Shown: positions 22,821 to 34,135 of the stretch, one piece after another
How the letters are laid out: each line of letters begins with the position of its first letter
How positions within the stretch are numbered: position 1 is the stretch's first letter
Source of the DNA: Desmodus rotundus
Taxonomy: Eukaryota; Chordata; Mammalia; Chiroptera; Phyllostomidae
DNA: 64,000 bases
NCBI RefSeq assembly: GCF_022682495.2
Contig: NC_071395.1
Coordinates: 57,427,242-57,491,241 of the forward strand
Direction: 5' to 3'
Made by a program: the position numbers and the translations under genes
The notes under the pieces: model-generated
Database searches by the model: none
Told to the model about the DNA's origin: nothing
Seen by the model: only the letters and a program-made list of their open reading frames with translations

Positions 22821-24486
22821 GGGAGCTGGGGGAAGATGGTGGCGAGATAGGTGGGAGCAGAGTCCACTTCCCCTCAACACCAGTCTTAACGCCTAGCTGA
22901 TCTGAGGAACAGAGGGAACAGCCAAGGGTATTCCAGCATATATGAAGATCGGAGACCAAAGGTAGAGGACATTGAAAGATCAGAGGTAAGAAGAGTGCTT
23001 AAGGACAATAAGGTCCCCGGGACCCGCGTGGGGACCAGGGCGGCTGAAGCCCCCGGGGCCGGGGCACAGGGTCTGCAGCAGGATTCCTAGGAGAGAGCCA
23101 GGCTGGGCTATGTGAGAGGCCAGGTGCTTGTTTGGACCAGGGGGGCTTGAATAGGAGGAATTTCTTGAAAAGAAAAAGAGAAAATAGAGGCACTCAGCAG
23201 CTGTTTAGAGAACTCTCCACAGCAGCCCTGGCCTCTTGTGCCCCCACCCCCTCAGCCCCTGGACTGTGAACACCGGATAAACAGGCCCAGCACACACCTG
23301 AAGCCCGGTTGGCGCGCACCCAGATCAGCGGCCTGGGTGCCCACACCTGCAACCCCAAGTGGGTGCTCACCCTGATCAGCAGCCCGGCTGCGCAGGCGCA
23401 CAGGCCCAAAGCCAGGGATCAGTGTGCACCCAGATCAGTGGCTGCACTGCCTGGGCGCACTGACCCAAAGCACTCGGGTGGGTGCATACCCTGATCAGCG
23501 GCCTGGGGGCACACACCTGAAACCTCGGGTGGATTCGCACCCTGATCAGCGACCTGGCTGCCCATACTCACCGGCCCAAAGCCTGGGATTGGTGCGCAAC
23601 CCAATCAACAGCCTGGCTGCCCACAGGTGACCACACCTGAAGCACCGGGGACTGAACATCTCCCAACTACCCCCTGCACACAGAGCCCTGTAGGGCCTAC
23701 TCGCTCTCTAGGAGGAAGGCAGAACGCCCAGCAGAGGGGAGCTGCAGGGCTAGGGGAGACTACAGTCCCCGGAAAGACTTGACTCAGTAGGGGGCTGAAC
23801 TACCCTGAAGGAGCACCAAGAGCCCCTAGCATGAGGACAGCAAAGACCAAGAAGGTGGAGTGTGAGTTGCCCCTAATTGGTGCACCTCAAGGACAGCACA
23901 ACTGGTGGACGAAAGGCCTAGGGGGGAGCAGAAGGACCCAGAGGAACTGGACTGGAGGCTGGACAACAGCGAAGATTGTGGCTTAGGAAGGTAGAAAAGT
24001 GAAACGAATCCCTCCACCCACCCACTCCCGTTTCACAGACAGGAGGACCAGCAGAACTGACCTGACTGGTTTAAAGTCAACAGAAGACTTTTTTTTTTTT
24101 CCATTTCCCCCTAAATTCCTTCTTCCTTTCTGTCCTTCTTTCTTTTTTTATTCCTTCTTCCTTCCTTCATTTACTTTTCTATTCCCTTTTTCCTTCCTTC
24201 CCTTCTCCTTTTATTTATTTATTTTTCTTCTTTCTCCTTTTTCCACAGGTGAGACAATAACCTGGAGCTCTGGAAAGACAAAAGTTAGACCCTGTTAGAC
24301 CCATAAACGACAGCCCACGACCAGTGAGCTCAGGAGATTAAGGAGATGGCACCACTGAATCCCACTGGCATTCTACCATACAAGTTCATACCGTAAACCC
24401 AGGGAGTCAGAATAGATCAATTTAAGAAGCAGAAGCTAACAAGACAAGTCTCACAAACAACGGGAAGGCAAAGAAACAATCCCCAA
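22821..24486 (+). promoter_or_regulatory. L1 5' UTR and internal promoter region
   Basis: The first bases carry a GATGGTGGCGAG motif, a variant of the YY1-like site at mammalian L1 starts. A GC-rich part (23,010-23,660) contains tandem monomers. A CT-rich tract at 24,090-24,245 precedes the ORF1 leader. Mammalian L1 5' UTRs hold sense and antisense polymerase II promoters, so promoter activity is likely by family knowledge but not shown here. Confidence 0.7.
23314..23645 (+). repeat. Tandem monomers in the L1 5' UTR
   Basis: Six diverged units, each marked by 'gatcagc' or a close variant (23,323; 23,374; 23,433; 23,493; 23,544; degenerate at 23,603), are spaced 51, 59, 60, 51 and 59 bases. 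Units of 51 bases resemble each other ('gcctgggkgc..acacctg') and the longer ones resemble each other ('aggcccaaagcc'). Pairs of about 110 bases are therefore the larger period. Confidence 0.8.
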
Positions 24487-25383
24487 ATGAAAGGAAAGGA
24501 GGAAGTATCAGAAAGAATGCTAACCGAAAAAGAGGCAAGTCAACTATCAGATACTGAGTTCAAAGCAATGGTCATCAGGAAGCTCACTGAGCTCACAGAG
24601 AACTACCAGAAACTACAGGGAAACTACAATGAACTCACTGCAAACTATATCAACATGAAAAAGGAAATAGAAACTATCAACAAGGGCCAAGAGGAAATGA
24701 AGAATAAAATTTCTGAATTGAAGAACACAGTAGAAGGAATGAAAAGCAGACTTGATGAAGCAGAGGATCGGATCAGCGAGCTGGAAGACAAAGTAGAAAA
24801 AAACACCCAGAAAGAGCAAGAAAAGGAAAACAGGCTCAGAAAGAATGAAGAGGGATGAAGGGAAATGCAGGACAACATGAAATGTAATAATATCCGTATA
24901 ATAGGAATACCAGAAGGAGAAGAAGAAGAGCAAGGGATAGAAAACCTGTTTGAAAAAGTAATGATGGAAAATTTCCCTAATCTGAGGAAAGAAAAAGTCA
25001 CCCAAATTCAGGAAACACAGAGAGTCCCAAGCAAGAGGAACCCAAAGAGGCCCACTGCAAGACACATCATGATTAAAATGGCAAAATTCCAAGACAAAGA
25101 GAGGATCCTACAGGCAGCAAGGGAGAAACAGGAAGTAACATACAAGGGAGCCCCAATAAGATTAGCAACTGACTTCTCAATGAAAACGTTCCAAGCCAGA
25201 AGAGAATGGCAAAAAATATTCCAAGTAATGAGAACCAGAGACCGGCAACCAAGGCTACTTTACCCAGCACAGCTCTCAATCAAGACAGAAGGCCAAATAA
25301 AGAGTTTCCCAGACAAAAGAATTCTAAAAGAATATACCTCTACCAAACCAGCTCTGCAAGAGATGCTAAAGGGACTGCTTTAA
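24487..25383 (+). pseudogene. L1 ORF1, broken by one in-frame stop
   Basis: The frame spans 298 codons. A single TGA at 24,856-24,858 divides it into 123 codons and a downstream part with its own ATG at 24,865 (172 codons). L1 ORF1p is the trimeric RNA-binding chaperone of the L1 particle. The first part is a long heptad-rich coiled coil (roughly residues 40-120). The second part carries the RRM ('RIIGIPEGEE') and the C-terminal domain ending 'EMLKGL'. The TGA falls just before the RRM, so a truncated product would lack RNA binding, while internal initiation at 24,865 would lack the trimerising coil. A CpG-type C-to-T change is a plausible cause but cannot be proved without a consensus. Confidence 0.9.
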
Positions 25384-25429
25384 GGAAAGGAAGGACAAGA
25401 GAAAGAGAGAGGAACACAGGTAGGAAAAA

Positions 25430-28400
25430 TTGGCAATGCATAACTACCTATTGATAATAACCTTAAACGTAAATGGATTAAATACTCCAATCAAAAGACA
25501 TAGAATAGCTGAATGGATAAGAAAACATGACCCACACATATGCTGCCTACAAGAGACCCATCTCAGGACAAAAGACCTACACAGACTGAAAGTGAAGGGC
25601 TGGAAACAAATTTTCCAAGCAAACGGACAGGGAAAAAAAGCAGGGGTAGCAATACTCATATCAGACAAAATAGACTTCCAAAGAAGGGCCATAAAGAGAG
25701 ACCCAGAAGGTCACTTCATAATACTCAAAGAAAGAATCCACCAAGAAGACATAAACATTGTAAATATATATGCACCCAACATAGGAGCACCCAAATACAT
25801 AAAGAAAGTCTTGGAGGACTTCAAGAAAGATATTGACAGCAACACAATTATAGTAGGGGACTTTAACACCCCACTGTCAAAAATGGACAGATCTTCCAAA
25901 CAAAATATCAACAAGGATATTATGTCACTTAACAATACCCTAGAGGAAATGGAATTAACTGACATAGATAGAGCTTTTCATCCCAAAGAAGCAAAATACA
26001 CATTCTTTTCAAGTGTCCATGGAACTTTTTCAAAGATAGACCACATGATAGGACACAAAGCAAGCCTCAACAAATTCAAGAAAATTGAAATCATATCAAG
26101 CATTTTCTCTGACCACAAGGGAGAGAAACTAGAAACCAACCCCAAAGGAAAAAACCCAAAACATTCAAAATCATGGAGACTGAATAGCATGCTATTAAAC
26201 AATGAATGGGTCAAGAAAGAGATTAGGGAAGAAATCAAAAACTTCCTGGAAACAAATGAAAACGAACTCACAACAACCCAAAACCTATGGGACACAGCAA
26301 AGGCAGTCCTGAGAGGGAAGTTCATAGCAATACAGGCCTACCTTAAGAAGTTAGAAACAGTTCAAACAAACAACCTAACCCTACACCTACAAGAACTCAA
26401 GGAACAACAACAAAGACAGCCCAGAGGAAGTAGAATGAAGGAAATAACCAAGATCAGAGCAGAGTTAAATGACATAGAGACTAAAAGCACAATTCTAAGG
26501 ATCAATGAATCCAGGAGCTGGTTCTTTGAAAAGATAAACAAAATCGACAAGCCTTTAAGTAGGATCATCAAGAAAAAAAAGAGAGAGGACCGAAATAAAC
26601 ACAATTAGAAATGAAAGTGGAGAGATTACAACTGATACCACAGAAATATAAAGGAATATAAGAAATTACTACGAAGAACTGTATGCCAAGAAATTTGAAA
26701 ACCTAGATGAAATGGACACATTTCTAGAAAAATGTAATCTTCCAAAACTGAATGAAGAAGAAGCAGATAACCTGAACAAACCAATAACAGCAGACAAAAC
26801 TCAAGCAGTCATCAAAAAACTCCCAACACACAAAAGCCCTGAACCTGATGGTTTCACAGGAGAATTCTACAAAGCATTTAAGGAAGAGCTAACCCCTATC
26901 CTTCACAGACTATTCGAAGAAATCCAAAATGATGGAAGACTCCTAAACTCTTTTTATGAAGCCAGCATCATCCTAATCCTAAAACCAGATAAAGACACAA
27001 CGAAGAAAGAAAACTTCAGGCCAATATCACTGATGAACATACATGCTAAAATTCTCAACAAAATATTGGCAAACCGCATCCAGCAATACATTAAAAAGAT
27101 CATCCACCATGACCAAGTGGGATTCATCCCAGGGATGCAAGGATGGTACAATATTCGCAAATCGATAAACATAATACATCACATAAACAACAGCAAAGAC
27201 AAAAGTCACATGATCATATCTATAGATGCGGAAAAAGCGTTCGATAAGATACAGCACCCATTTCTGATAAAAACACTCAGCAAAGTGGGAATAAAGGGAG
27301 CATTCCTCAACATAATAAAGGCCATATATGAGAGACCTACAGCCAACATCATACTCAATGGACAAAAACTTAGAGCTTTCCCACTAAGATCAGGAACAAG
27401 ACAAGGATGCCCTCTCTCACCACTCCTATTCAACATAGTATTAGAAGTCCTAGCCACAGCAATCAGACAAGGAAAAGAAATAAAAGGCATCCACATTGGA
27501 AAGGAGGAAATGAAACTGTCACTGTTTGCAGATGACATGATAGTGTACATGGAAAATCCTATAGACTCCACCAAAAAACTACTTGACCTAATAAATGAAT
27601 TTGGCAAAACAGCTGGATACAAAGTCAATACTCAGAAACCAAAGGCATTCCTGTATACCAACAACGAAACTGTAGAAACAGAAATCAGGCAAAAAATCCT
27701 ATTTGATATAGCAACAAGAAAAATCAAGTACCTAGGAATCAACCTAACCAAGGAGGTAAAAGACCTGTACTCAGAAAACTACACAACACTGAAGAAAGAA
27801 ATTAAGGAAGACACAAACAAATGGAAGCATGTACCATGCTCATGGATTGGAAGAATTAACATCACCAAAATGGCCATACTACCCAAAGCAATTTATAGAT
27901 TCAATGCAATCCCTATTAGAGTACCCATGACATATTTCACAGATATAGAACTAACATTTCAGAAATTCATATGGAACCATAAACGACCCCGAATAGCTGC
28001 AGCAATTTTGAGAAAGAAGAACAAAGCAGGAGGGATCACAATACCTGATATCAAACTGTATTACAAGGCCACTGTCATCAAAACAGCCTGGTACTGGCAT
28101 AAAAACAGGCACACAGACCAATGGAACAGAACAGAGAGCCCAGAAATAAACTCAAGTCTTTACAGTCAATTAATATTTGACAAAGGAGGCAGGAGCATAA
28201 AATGGAGCAAAAACAGCCTCTTCAAAAGATGGTGTTGGGAGATCTGGACAGCTACATGCAAAAAAATGAAACTCGATCACCAACTCACGCCATACACGAA
28301 AATAAACTCAAGATGGATAAAAGACTTAAATATAAGTTGTAACACCATAAAAGTCCTTGAGGAAAACATTGGCAGGAAAATCTCAGACATTCCACGCAGC

Positions 28401-29254
28401 AACATCCTCACAGACATGTCCCCTAAAGCAAGGGACATAAAGGAAAGAATAAACAAATGGGACCTCATCAAAATACGAAGCTTCTGCATGGCTAAAGAAA
28501 ACAGCATTAAAATGAAAAGAGAACCAACAGTATGGGAAAACATATTTGCCAATGATACCTCAGACAAGGGCCTGATCTCCAAAATATATAAAGAACTCAC
28601 ACGACTCCACTCCAGGAAGACAAACAACCCAATGAAAAAATGGGCAAAGGACTTGAACAGACACTTCTCCAAGGAAGACATACAGAGGGCCCAGAGACAT
28701 ATGAAAAGATGCTCAGCATCACTAGCCATCAGAGAGATGCAAATTAAAACCACAATGAGGTACCATCTCACACCAGTCAGAGGGGTCAACATAAACAAAT
28801 CCACAAACAAATGTTGGAGAGGATGCAGAGAAAAGGGAACCCTAGTGCACTGTTCATAGGAATGCAGCCACTGGTGCAGCCACTGTGGAAAACAGTATGG
28901 AATTTCCTCAGAAAACTAAAAATGGAACTGTCCTTTGACCCAGCAATTCCACTGCTGGGATTGTACCCTAAGAACCCTGAAACACCAATCCAAAAGAATC
29001 CATGCTCCCCGATGTTCATAGCAGCACAATTGGCAATAGCCAAGTGCTGGAAGCAACCTAAGTGCCCATCAGCAAATGAGTGGATGAAAAAACTATGGTA
29101 CATTTATACAATGGAATTCTATGCAGCAGAGAGAAAGAAGGAGCTTATATCCTTTGCAACAGCATGGATGGAACTGGAGAGCATTATGCTAAGTGAAATA
29201 AGGCAGGTGGTGAGGGACAAATATCATATGATCTCACCTTTAACTGGAACATAA
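25430..29254 (+). pseudogene. L1 ORF2 (endonuclease and reverse transcriptase), broken in few places
   Basis: L1 ORF2p nicks genomic DNA at TT/AAAA-like sites and reverse-transcribes RNA there. The first open part (25,430-26,608, 392 codons) is the APE-type endonuclease. N14, E42, Y115, D144 and N146 (GDFN), D204 and H229 (SDH) occupy catalytic positions. The second part (26,712-28,859, 715 codons) holds the reverse transcriptase, with FADD at 27,525-27,536, and then much of the C-terminal region. The last part continues in another frame to 29,254 (reading 28,811-29,254). Visible lesions are a frameshift near the A8 run at 26,573-26,580, TAA at 26,649-26,651, TAG at 28,857-28,859 and a frameshift just after it. 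The 46-base spacer from ORF1 is normal for L1. Confidence 0.92.
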
Positions 29255-29489
29255 TCAACAAATGAAAAAAGCAAACAGTATATAACCAGAGACATTGAAG
29301 TTAAGAACAATCTAACAATAACCAGAGGGGAGTGGGGAGGGGACGGTGGGGAGAGGGAATTACAGGAACTACTATAAAGGACACATGGACAAAATCAAGG
29401 GGGAGGGTGGAGGTGGGTTCAGCCTGGGTTGAGTGGAGGGATGGGGAGAAAAGGCAGACAACTGTAACTGAATAACAGTAAAAATTTTT
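29255..29489 (+). other. L1 3' UTR with G-rich polypurine tract
   Basis: Non-coding tail of the L1. It has a G-rich purine stretch (about 29,320-29,450), a conserved property of mammalian L1 3' UTRs. It ends with 'gacaactgtaactgaataac' and an A/T-rich tail. The 'gacaactgtaa' phrase is shared with the HAL1 ends at 12,200 and 19,580. Confidence 0.85.
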
Positions 29490-29537
29490 AAAAATGCCAA
29501 TTAATAATATTAGAAATTGTTAAAAGAATATCACTAA
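29490..29537 (+). mobile_element. Ancient L1M ORF2, short piece, with L1 target-site duplication copy
   Basis: The first bases (aaaaatgccaatta) are the 3' copy of the young L1's imperfect duplication. The rest ('aatattagaaattgttaaaa') continues the ancient ORF2 up to the SINE insertion. Confidence 0.6.
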
Positions 29538-29682
29538 AGGGCCCTGGACAAGCAGCTCAGTGGTTGAGTATCATTCCATGTGCCAAGGTTGCACATTCAT
29601 TCATACAAGAAGTGAGCAATGAATGCATAAATGGGTGGAACAGCAAATCTCATACCCTCTGTCTCTCAAAACAATAAAAAGT
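29538..29682 (+). mobile_element. tRNA-derived SINE (VES-related), nested in ancient L1
   Basis: The head 'ggccctggacaagcagctcagtgg' resembles the tRNA-like A-box region of bat SINEs. The body retains 'gtgccaaggttgcacattc' and a CT-rich 'ctctgtctctc' before the A-rich end. The 12-base 'gaatatcactaa' is present at 29,526-29,537 and 29,683-29,694, an intact target-site duplication. The B box is degraded. Confidence 0.72.
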
Positions 29683-30975
29683 GAATATCACTAAGGAATT
29701 CACAGGCATTAAAAAGATAAGGGAATACTACAAACAACTCTATGAGCATAAATTGAACTTTGAAGAAATTTAAGATTTTCTCAAAACCACAAACTACCTG
29801 AACCCACCCCAAGATGAAGAAGGCCTGAAAAGTCCTATATCTATGAAATACATTTAATGCCTAGTTTAAAATCTGCAAAAAAGAACTCTCCAGACCCAGA
29901 TTAGAAAATTCTACCAAATATTTACAGAAGAACTGATACCAATTCTACATAATCTCTTTTAGAAAAGATAAGAAAGGGAATGCTTTCCAGACTCATGACC
30001 CTGGTACTAAAACTAGACAAAGATATTTCAAGGGAAAAAATATTATAGACCAATAGGACACTGATACAAAATTCCTCAACAAAATATTGGTGAATCGAAC
30101 CCATCGAAGCACAAGAAGTGTAAGAGGCCAAACACAAGTGAAATTGACCCTTGCATGCAGGCCAGCACAGCCTCAGAAGGCAATGTGATCACTCCTAGAG
30201 ACAGACTAGATAAAAAGAAAACAACACAAGATCATATCGAGTGGTGCAGAAAAAAGCATACAATAAAATGCAACAGATATTTGTGACTAAAAATAAAAAC
30301 TCTGAGCTAAGTGCTATGGAAAGGGACTTTCTTCACCTGATAAAGAGCATCAACAAAAACCCGAAAACTAACATCATACCAACCAGGAAAGACTGTATGT
30401 TTCCGCTCCAGGAGCACTTGCACTAGTCCCAGTCTAGACCAGCAGTGAGGCAATAAACCTAAATGCAAGGACTGCAGGTTGGGCGGGAAGAACTGCACTG
30501 CCCTCTTCACAGACAAAGAAACTTCCTGAAATGATGAATGAGTTTGGTAAGTTCACAGGAGCCAGGTCAAAACACAGTAAGTCAATCCTATTTCTATATT
30601 CTGGCAATAAACTCCTAGAAACCTAAAATATAAACAAACAAAAAATAAAAGCCATTTATAGCAGTTAAACAAAAGCAAAATACTTCAATATAAATTGTAA
30701 AACATATGCAGGATTTGTATTCTGGAAACTAAAAAATGCTGAGAAAAAGAAATTTTTAAAGACCCAAATAAATGGAGAGGTATGTTCATGGACTGAAAAA
30801 CTAAACACAGTGAAGATGTCAACTCTCCATCAGCTGATCCACAGCTTTAAGGAAATCCCGATCAGAATATGGACAGGACTGTTTATAGATGTAGACAAGG
30901 TTATCCGAACGTTTATAAGGAAAGGCAATGGAACTGGAATGAGCTATGACGGTTTTGAAAAAGAAGAACAAAGCG
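29683..30975 (+). mobile_element. Ancient L1M ORF2, outer host element (part 3)
   Basis: A heavily mutated ORF2 follows. It includes 'tattatagaccaataggaca' and 'caacaaaatattggtgaat' (the NKILANR region of L1), a later 'tcacaggagccaggtcaaaa', and ends near 'gaaaaagaagaacaaagcgg'. Stops occur throughout. With parts at 16,970-17,804 and 22,167-22,820, it makes one ancient element of about 3 kb. Confidence 0.65.
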
Positions 30976-32517
30976 GGGCCTGGTACCAAAGTGTACAGTG
31001 AGCAAGGCCGTGCACTTCAGGCAAAGGATAAACACTGGGAGCAATGTGGTTGAGGCTGACAAGGGCTCTGCAGCAGCAGGTGTGTCCGGGGCCAAGTCTG
31101 CGTCCCCAGATACTTCAATGTGCACCTTGGCCCAGAGCAGAACCCCAAGGTGGTGCCACTGACCATGAGAGGGGAGATCCCAGAAGGTGGTGCTGACTGA
31201 TTTGGGACAAGCCAGAGAAGGCGCCCCTGGAATCCCACTGCACAGTCTGGCTTTCTCAGGAGCTGTCTCCAGAAAGGCCAGGGAAAGCGGAGCTTGTGAC
31301 CACAGCTGCCCACAGGTGGACCTTGCCTGTGAGCTGCACTGGAGTCCTGGGAGGGCCAGGAGGTTGGGGACCCTCAGCTCACAGCAGGCCCTGTGCACCC
31401 AGCCTCTGCTTCCTGGGCTTTGGTGTGCTCTGGACCCTCCTCATGTGGGGTCCAGAAAGCTGAGGTTCTGGTTGCCCCTCCACAGCTCCTGGAATACCCT
31501 GACCCTCTTCCCTGCATGCAAACTCCTACTCAACCTTCAGGGCCTGGCTCCAATGTCTCCTTCTCTTTCCACACGCAACCTTGGGCCTCATTGGAGGGAA
31601 GGGGGAAGGGAGGGGCAGGGAGGGCAGTAATGAGAAAATTCAGTCTGCAAATAAAGTGCTGGGAGAGTCTTGGGACAGCTGGTCAGTGCCCTCCCCCCAC
31701 CCCCACGCATGCAGGGAAGCCAGACCTGTAGGAATCAGCCTGCCACTCCCAATCTCTGGTCATTAAAAATGCCACGTGCTCTGTTCCAGAAGTTCCGCTC
31801 ATGGCCTCCCACCCAGGACACTACCACCACGTCAGAGCATCAGAAGACAGGGTCACAGAGCTTTGCTCTAAGTAGCAAAAGCAAGAAATGACCCACGCAT
31901 TCAAACTTAGGGTCCATCAGACACTCTGTGAGGTGTGCACCCGATACAATGCTGGGGCAGGGCATTGGGGAAAGAGCCCGATCTTGGCACATCAACATGG
32001 CTGGGTCTGCAGGGTGAATTTTTGAGTGAACAATGCAAATTACAGAATGGCAATTACACAATGTGTTTTAAATACGTACGTAATGTTTTTTAAAGGAAGA
32101 AGAAAAATACACAAATAATTCTAAGTTGTCTCTTGCAGCACATTTAGGTCCATGCAAACACAGAGATGAGGGCCTGGAGGGCACTTCTCCACAGCTCCCA
32201 GCCCTCAGAGGGGCTCAGGCAATGGGTCCTGGGCCGGCTAGCCAGGGCCTTTGGAGAATCTGCAAGGCTGTGGGTTCTACCAGAACACATTCAACTGACT
32301 TGAGTGGTTAAAATATAATGAAAGCAGATGTATTCATTGAAATTAGAATTTTTTTCAAAAGAGAAGCCCCCGCTGTGAAATCTCCAAGGCTGACCAGCAT
32401 GCACACTCAGGACTGCAGCCCGCACCGGCCCAGGCCGGGATTGAGGAGGGCTCGTTGCCCACCCCAGTCTGCTGGGAACACCAGAGGGGTCTGGGAGTGA
32501 GCCAGACTGGTGGCTTC
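30976..32517. other. Single-copy DNA, no gene recognised
   Basis: GC-rich sequence to about 31,900, then AT-richer sequence around 32,030-32,130. Frames of 100-160 codons on both strands lack recognisable motifs. Confidence 0.4.
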
Positions 32518-32872
32518 AAACACACATGTGCATACACGCTCACAAGTACACACACATATCACACCAACACACACAGAGACCCTACTCCCATACACAGACT
32601 CACATGGACATACACAAAATACACTGAGACCATTCACGCACCACTCAGTCACATCAACGCCACAAAATTGCAGTCACACACGTAGAAGCACACACTCACA
32701 CACATGCACATACACTCAGTCACATGGACACACCACAAATGCATGCTCACACCTACTACTTGAACAGACACACAATGAATTTGCACACACCACTCAAACA
32801 CATGCTGCACACTCTCACACACCACACCACCATGTCACTTACACACATTCACACCACCCAGCATTCACAGCC
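32518..32872 (+). repeat. Long imperfect CA-rich tract
   Basis: About 350 bases dominated by 'cacaca' with interspersed 't' and 'g' (cacatgcaca, cactcaca). The CA strand is the plus strand. This is an old, interrupted dinucleotide array rather than a clean microsatellite. The histidine/threonine-rich frames inside are artefacts of the repeat. Confidence 0.88.
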
Positions 32873-33769
32873 CTCAGAGTGCCAGGGAGGGCCGGGAGCC
32901 CTGCCTGAGCCCCAGGCTTCCTAGGGTGCCAGTCTAGCGCCAGGCCCTGTGCCCTCAGGACAGCCAGGCAGAAGCCACCTCAAGGGGGGACACCAGGCAG
33001 TAGACAAAACCAGCCCCCCCGCCAACTGCTCCTGTGCTGCACAGGCACCCAGACAGCAGGCTGAGTGGGATGGAGTGGGGAAGGGGGACTCTTGGGCAAG
33101 TCCCCTCGAAGGACACAGTGCTGGTCCCAGGAAAAGGCCCAATAGGAGTCAGGGAGACAGGGCCAGCTGGCTGCAGGTGGGGCTGGGCCAAGGGGTCCAC
33201 CCGGGGCAACCATCCACCCCTGTCATGACCCCAGGAGCTTCATTCCTGGGTCTGCGTTTGTGTGGGCAAGCCCAGTGCCTCACAGAGGGTGAGCACTCAC
33301 CAGAGCCCCCCAGGATGAACCCAGGGCTAGCCAGCCTGAGTCCAGCCCAGACTCTGCCCATGGTGCCTCCCCTTCCCTGGCCCCCTGTCTGTCCCTGACG
33401 TGCCCTGCCATCCACCCCCAATAGAGGCTGTGAGGCCCTCACTGAGAGCAGTTAGCTGACTTGGGTGGACATGGTTGTCATGCAGGCACAGTTCCATGGC
33501 ACAGCAGAGGCTCCAACAGCAGAAAGAGAGGCCTGGGCTGCCCCCAGTCCAGGGGGCTTCCTGGGCCTCGCAAAGCTGCTGCTGGCAGAGCCAGGGCCAG
33601 CCCCAGGTGGGTGGGGGAGTGGGGGGTGGATAGCGGAGGAACAGGCAGGGAGGCCGAGTGCTTACGACCTCCAGTCTCCACAGTGGCCCAGCATAATCTT
33701 GGAAACGGAAGTCGGGCCTGTGCCCGCCTTCTCCCTGCCCTCCAGCAGCTTCCCACCATGGGACAGCCT
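32873..33769. other. Single-copy GC-rich DNA, no gene recognised
   Basis: There are frames on both strands, including one of 149 codons at 32,949-33,398, but no protein signature. No repeat is recognised. Confidence 0.4.
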
Positions 33770-34135
33770 GGCACCTGACCTCTCCTCACATAAAGTTCTG
33801 GCTGCAGAGATCTGCTGCCTGTCCTTGGACACTTTGACTCAGTTCCTGCCTCGGGGCCTTTGCACTGCTTTAACTCCCGCCTGGAGTCTAGGCCTCAAAT
33901 TAAATGTCTCCTCCTCAGAAGGACCTTGGCTAGGAGTGCTCCTCCCCATTACGCCCCACTTTGCTACCTGTGCTGTTTCTTCCCATGATGCCCTTTCCCG
34001 GTAGACAACGTGAGGGTTCTTTCCCAGGCCACAGCCTGCCCTCCAAACAGATCTTAGGACTAAAGTTTTCCTTGCTGGACTCACAGCCCTCAGACCAGTG
34101 ACTGCACCTTGCAGATGCTCAATAAATATGGAAAA
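33770..34135 (+). mobile_element. L2 LINE 3' end
   Basis: The sequence carries the L2 3' pattern: 'ctcggggcctttgcactgct', then 'aaatgtctcctcctcagaag', then the terminal 'gatgctcaataaatatgg'. L2 has been extinct since early mammalian evolution, so this is a very old relic. Confidence 0.7.

Larger units (their letters stand above)
22821..29489 (+). mobile_element. Full-length young LINE-1 retrotransposon
   Basis: At about 6.67 kb the element is complete: 5' UTR (22,821-24,486), ORF1 (24,487-25,383), a 46-base spacer, ORF2 (25,430-29,254) and 3' UTR (29,255-29,489). It starts near 'ggggaagatggtggcgagat', as L1s do. The insertion lies in an A-rich site: 'ttaaaaaaaaataccagtta' before and 'aaaaatgccaatta' after form an imperfect duplication with two mismatches. 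Only about five disabling changes are visible across both genes, so the copy is young compared with its neighbours. It is not retrotransposition-competent as sequenced. Confidence 0.93.

Noticed and set aside
23194..23645. GC-rich repeats that could be read as a CRISPR-like array
   Set aside because: The units are adjacent, diverged, lack unique spacers, and lie within an L1 5' UTR of a mammalian genome.
24613..25092. 159-codon minus-strand frame opposite L1 ORF1
   Set aside because: It is the shadow of the coiled-coil coding sequence, rich in Phe, Leu and Ser as expected of antisense A-rich codons.
28277..28810. 177-codon minus-strand frame opposite L1 ORF2
   Set aside because: It is a shadow frame of the reverse-transcriptase C-terminal region.
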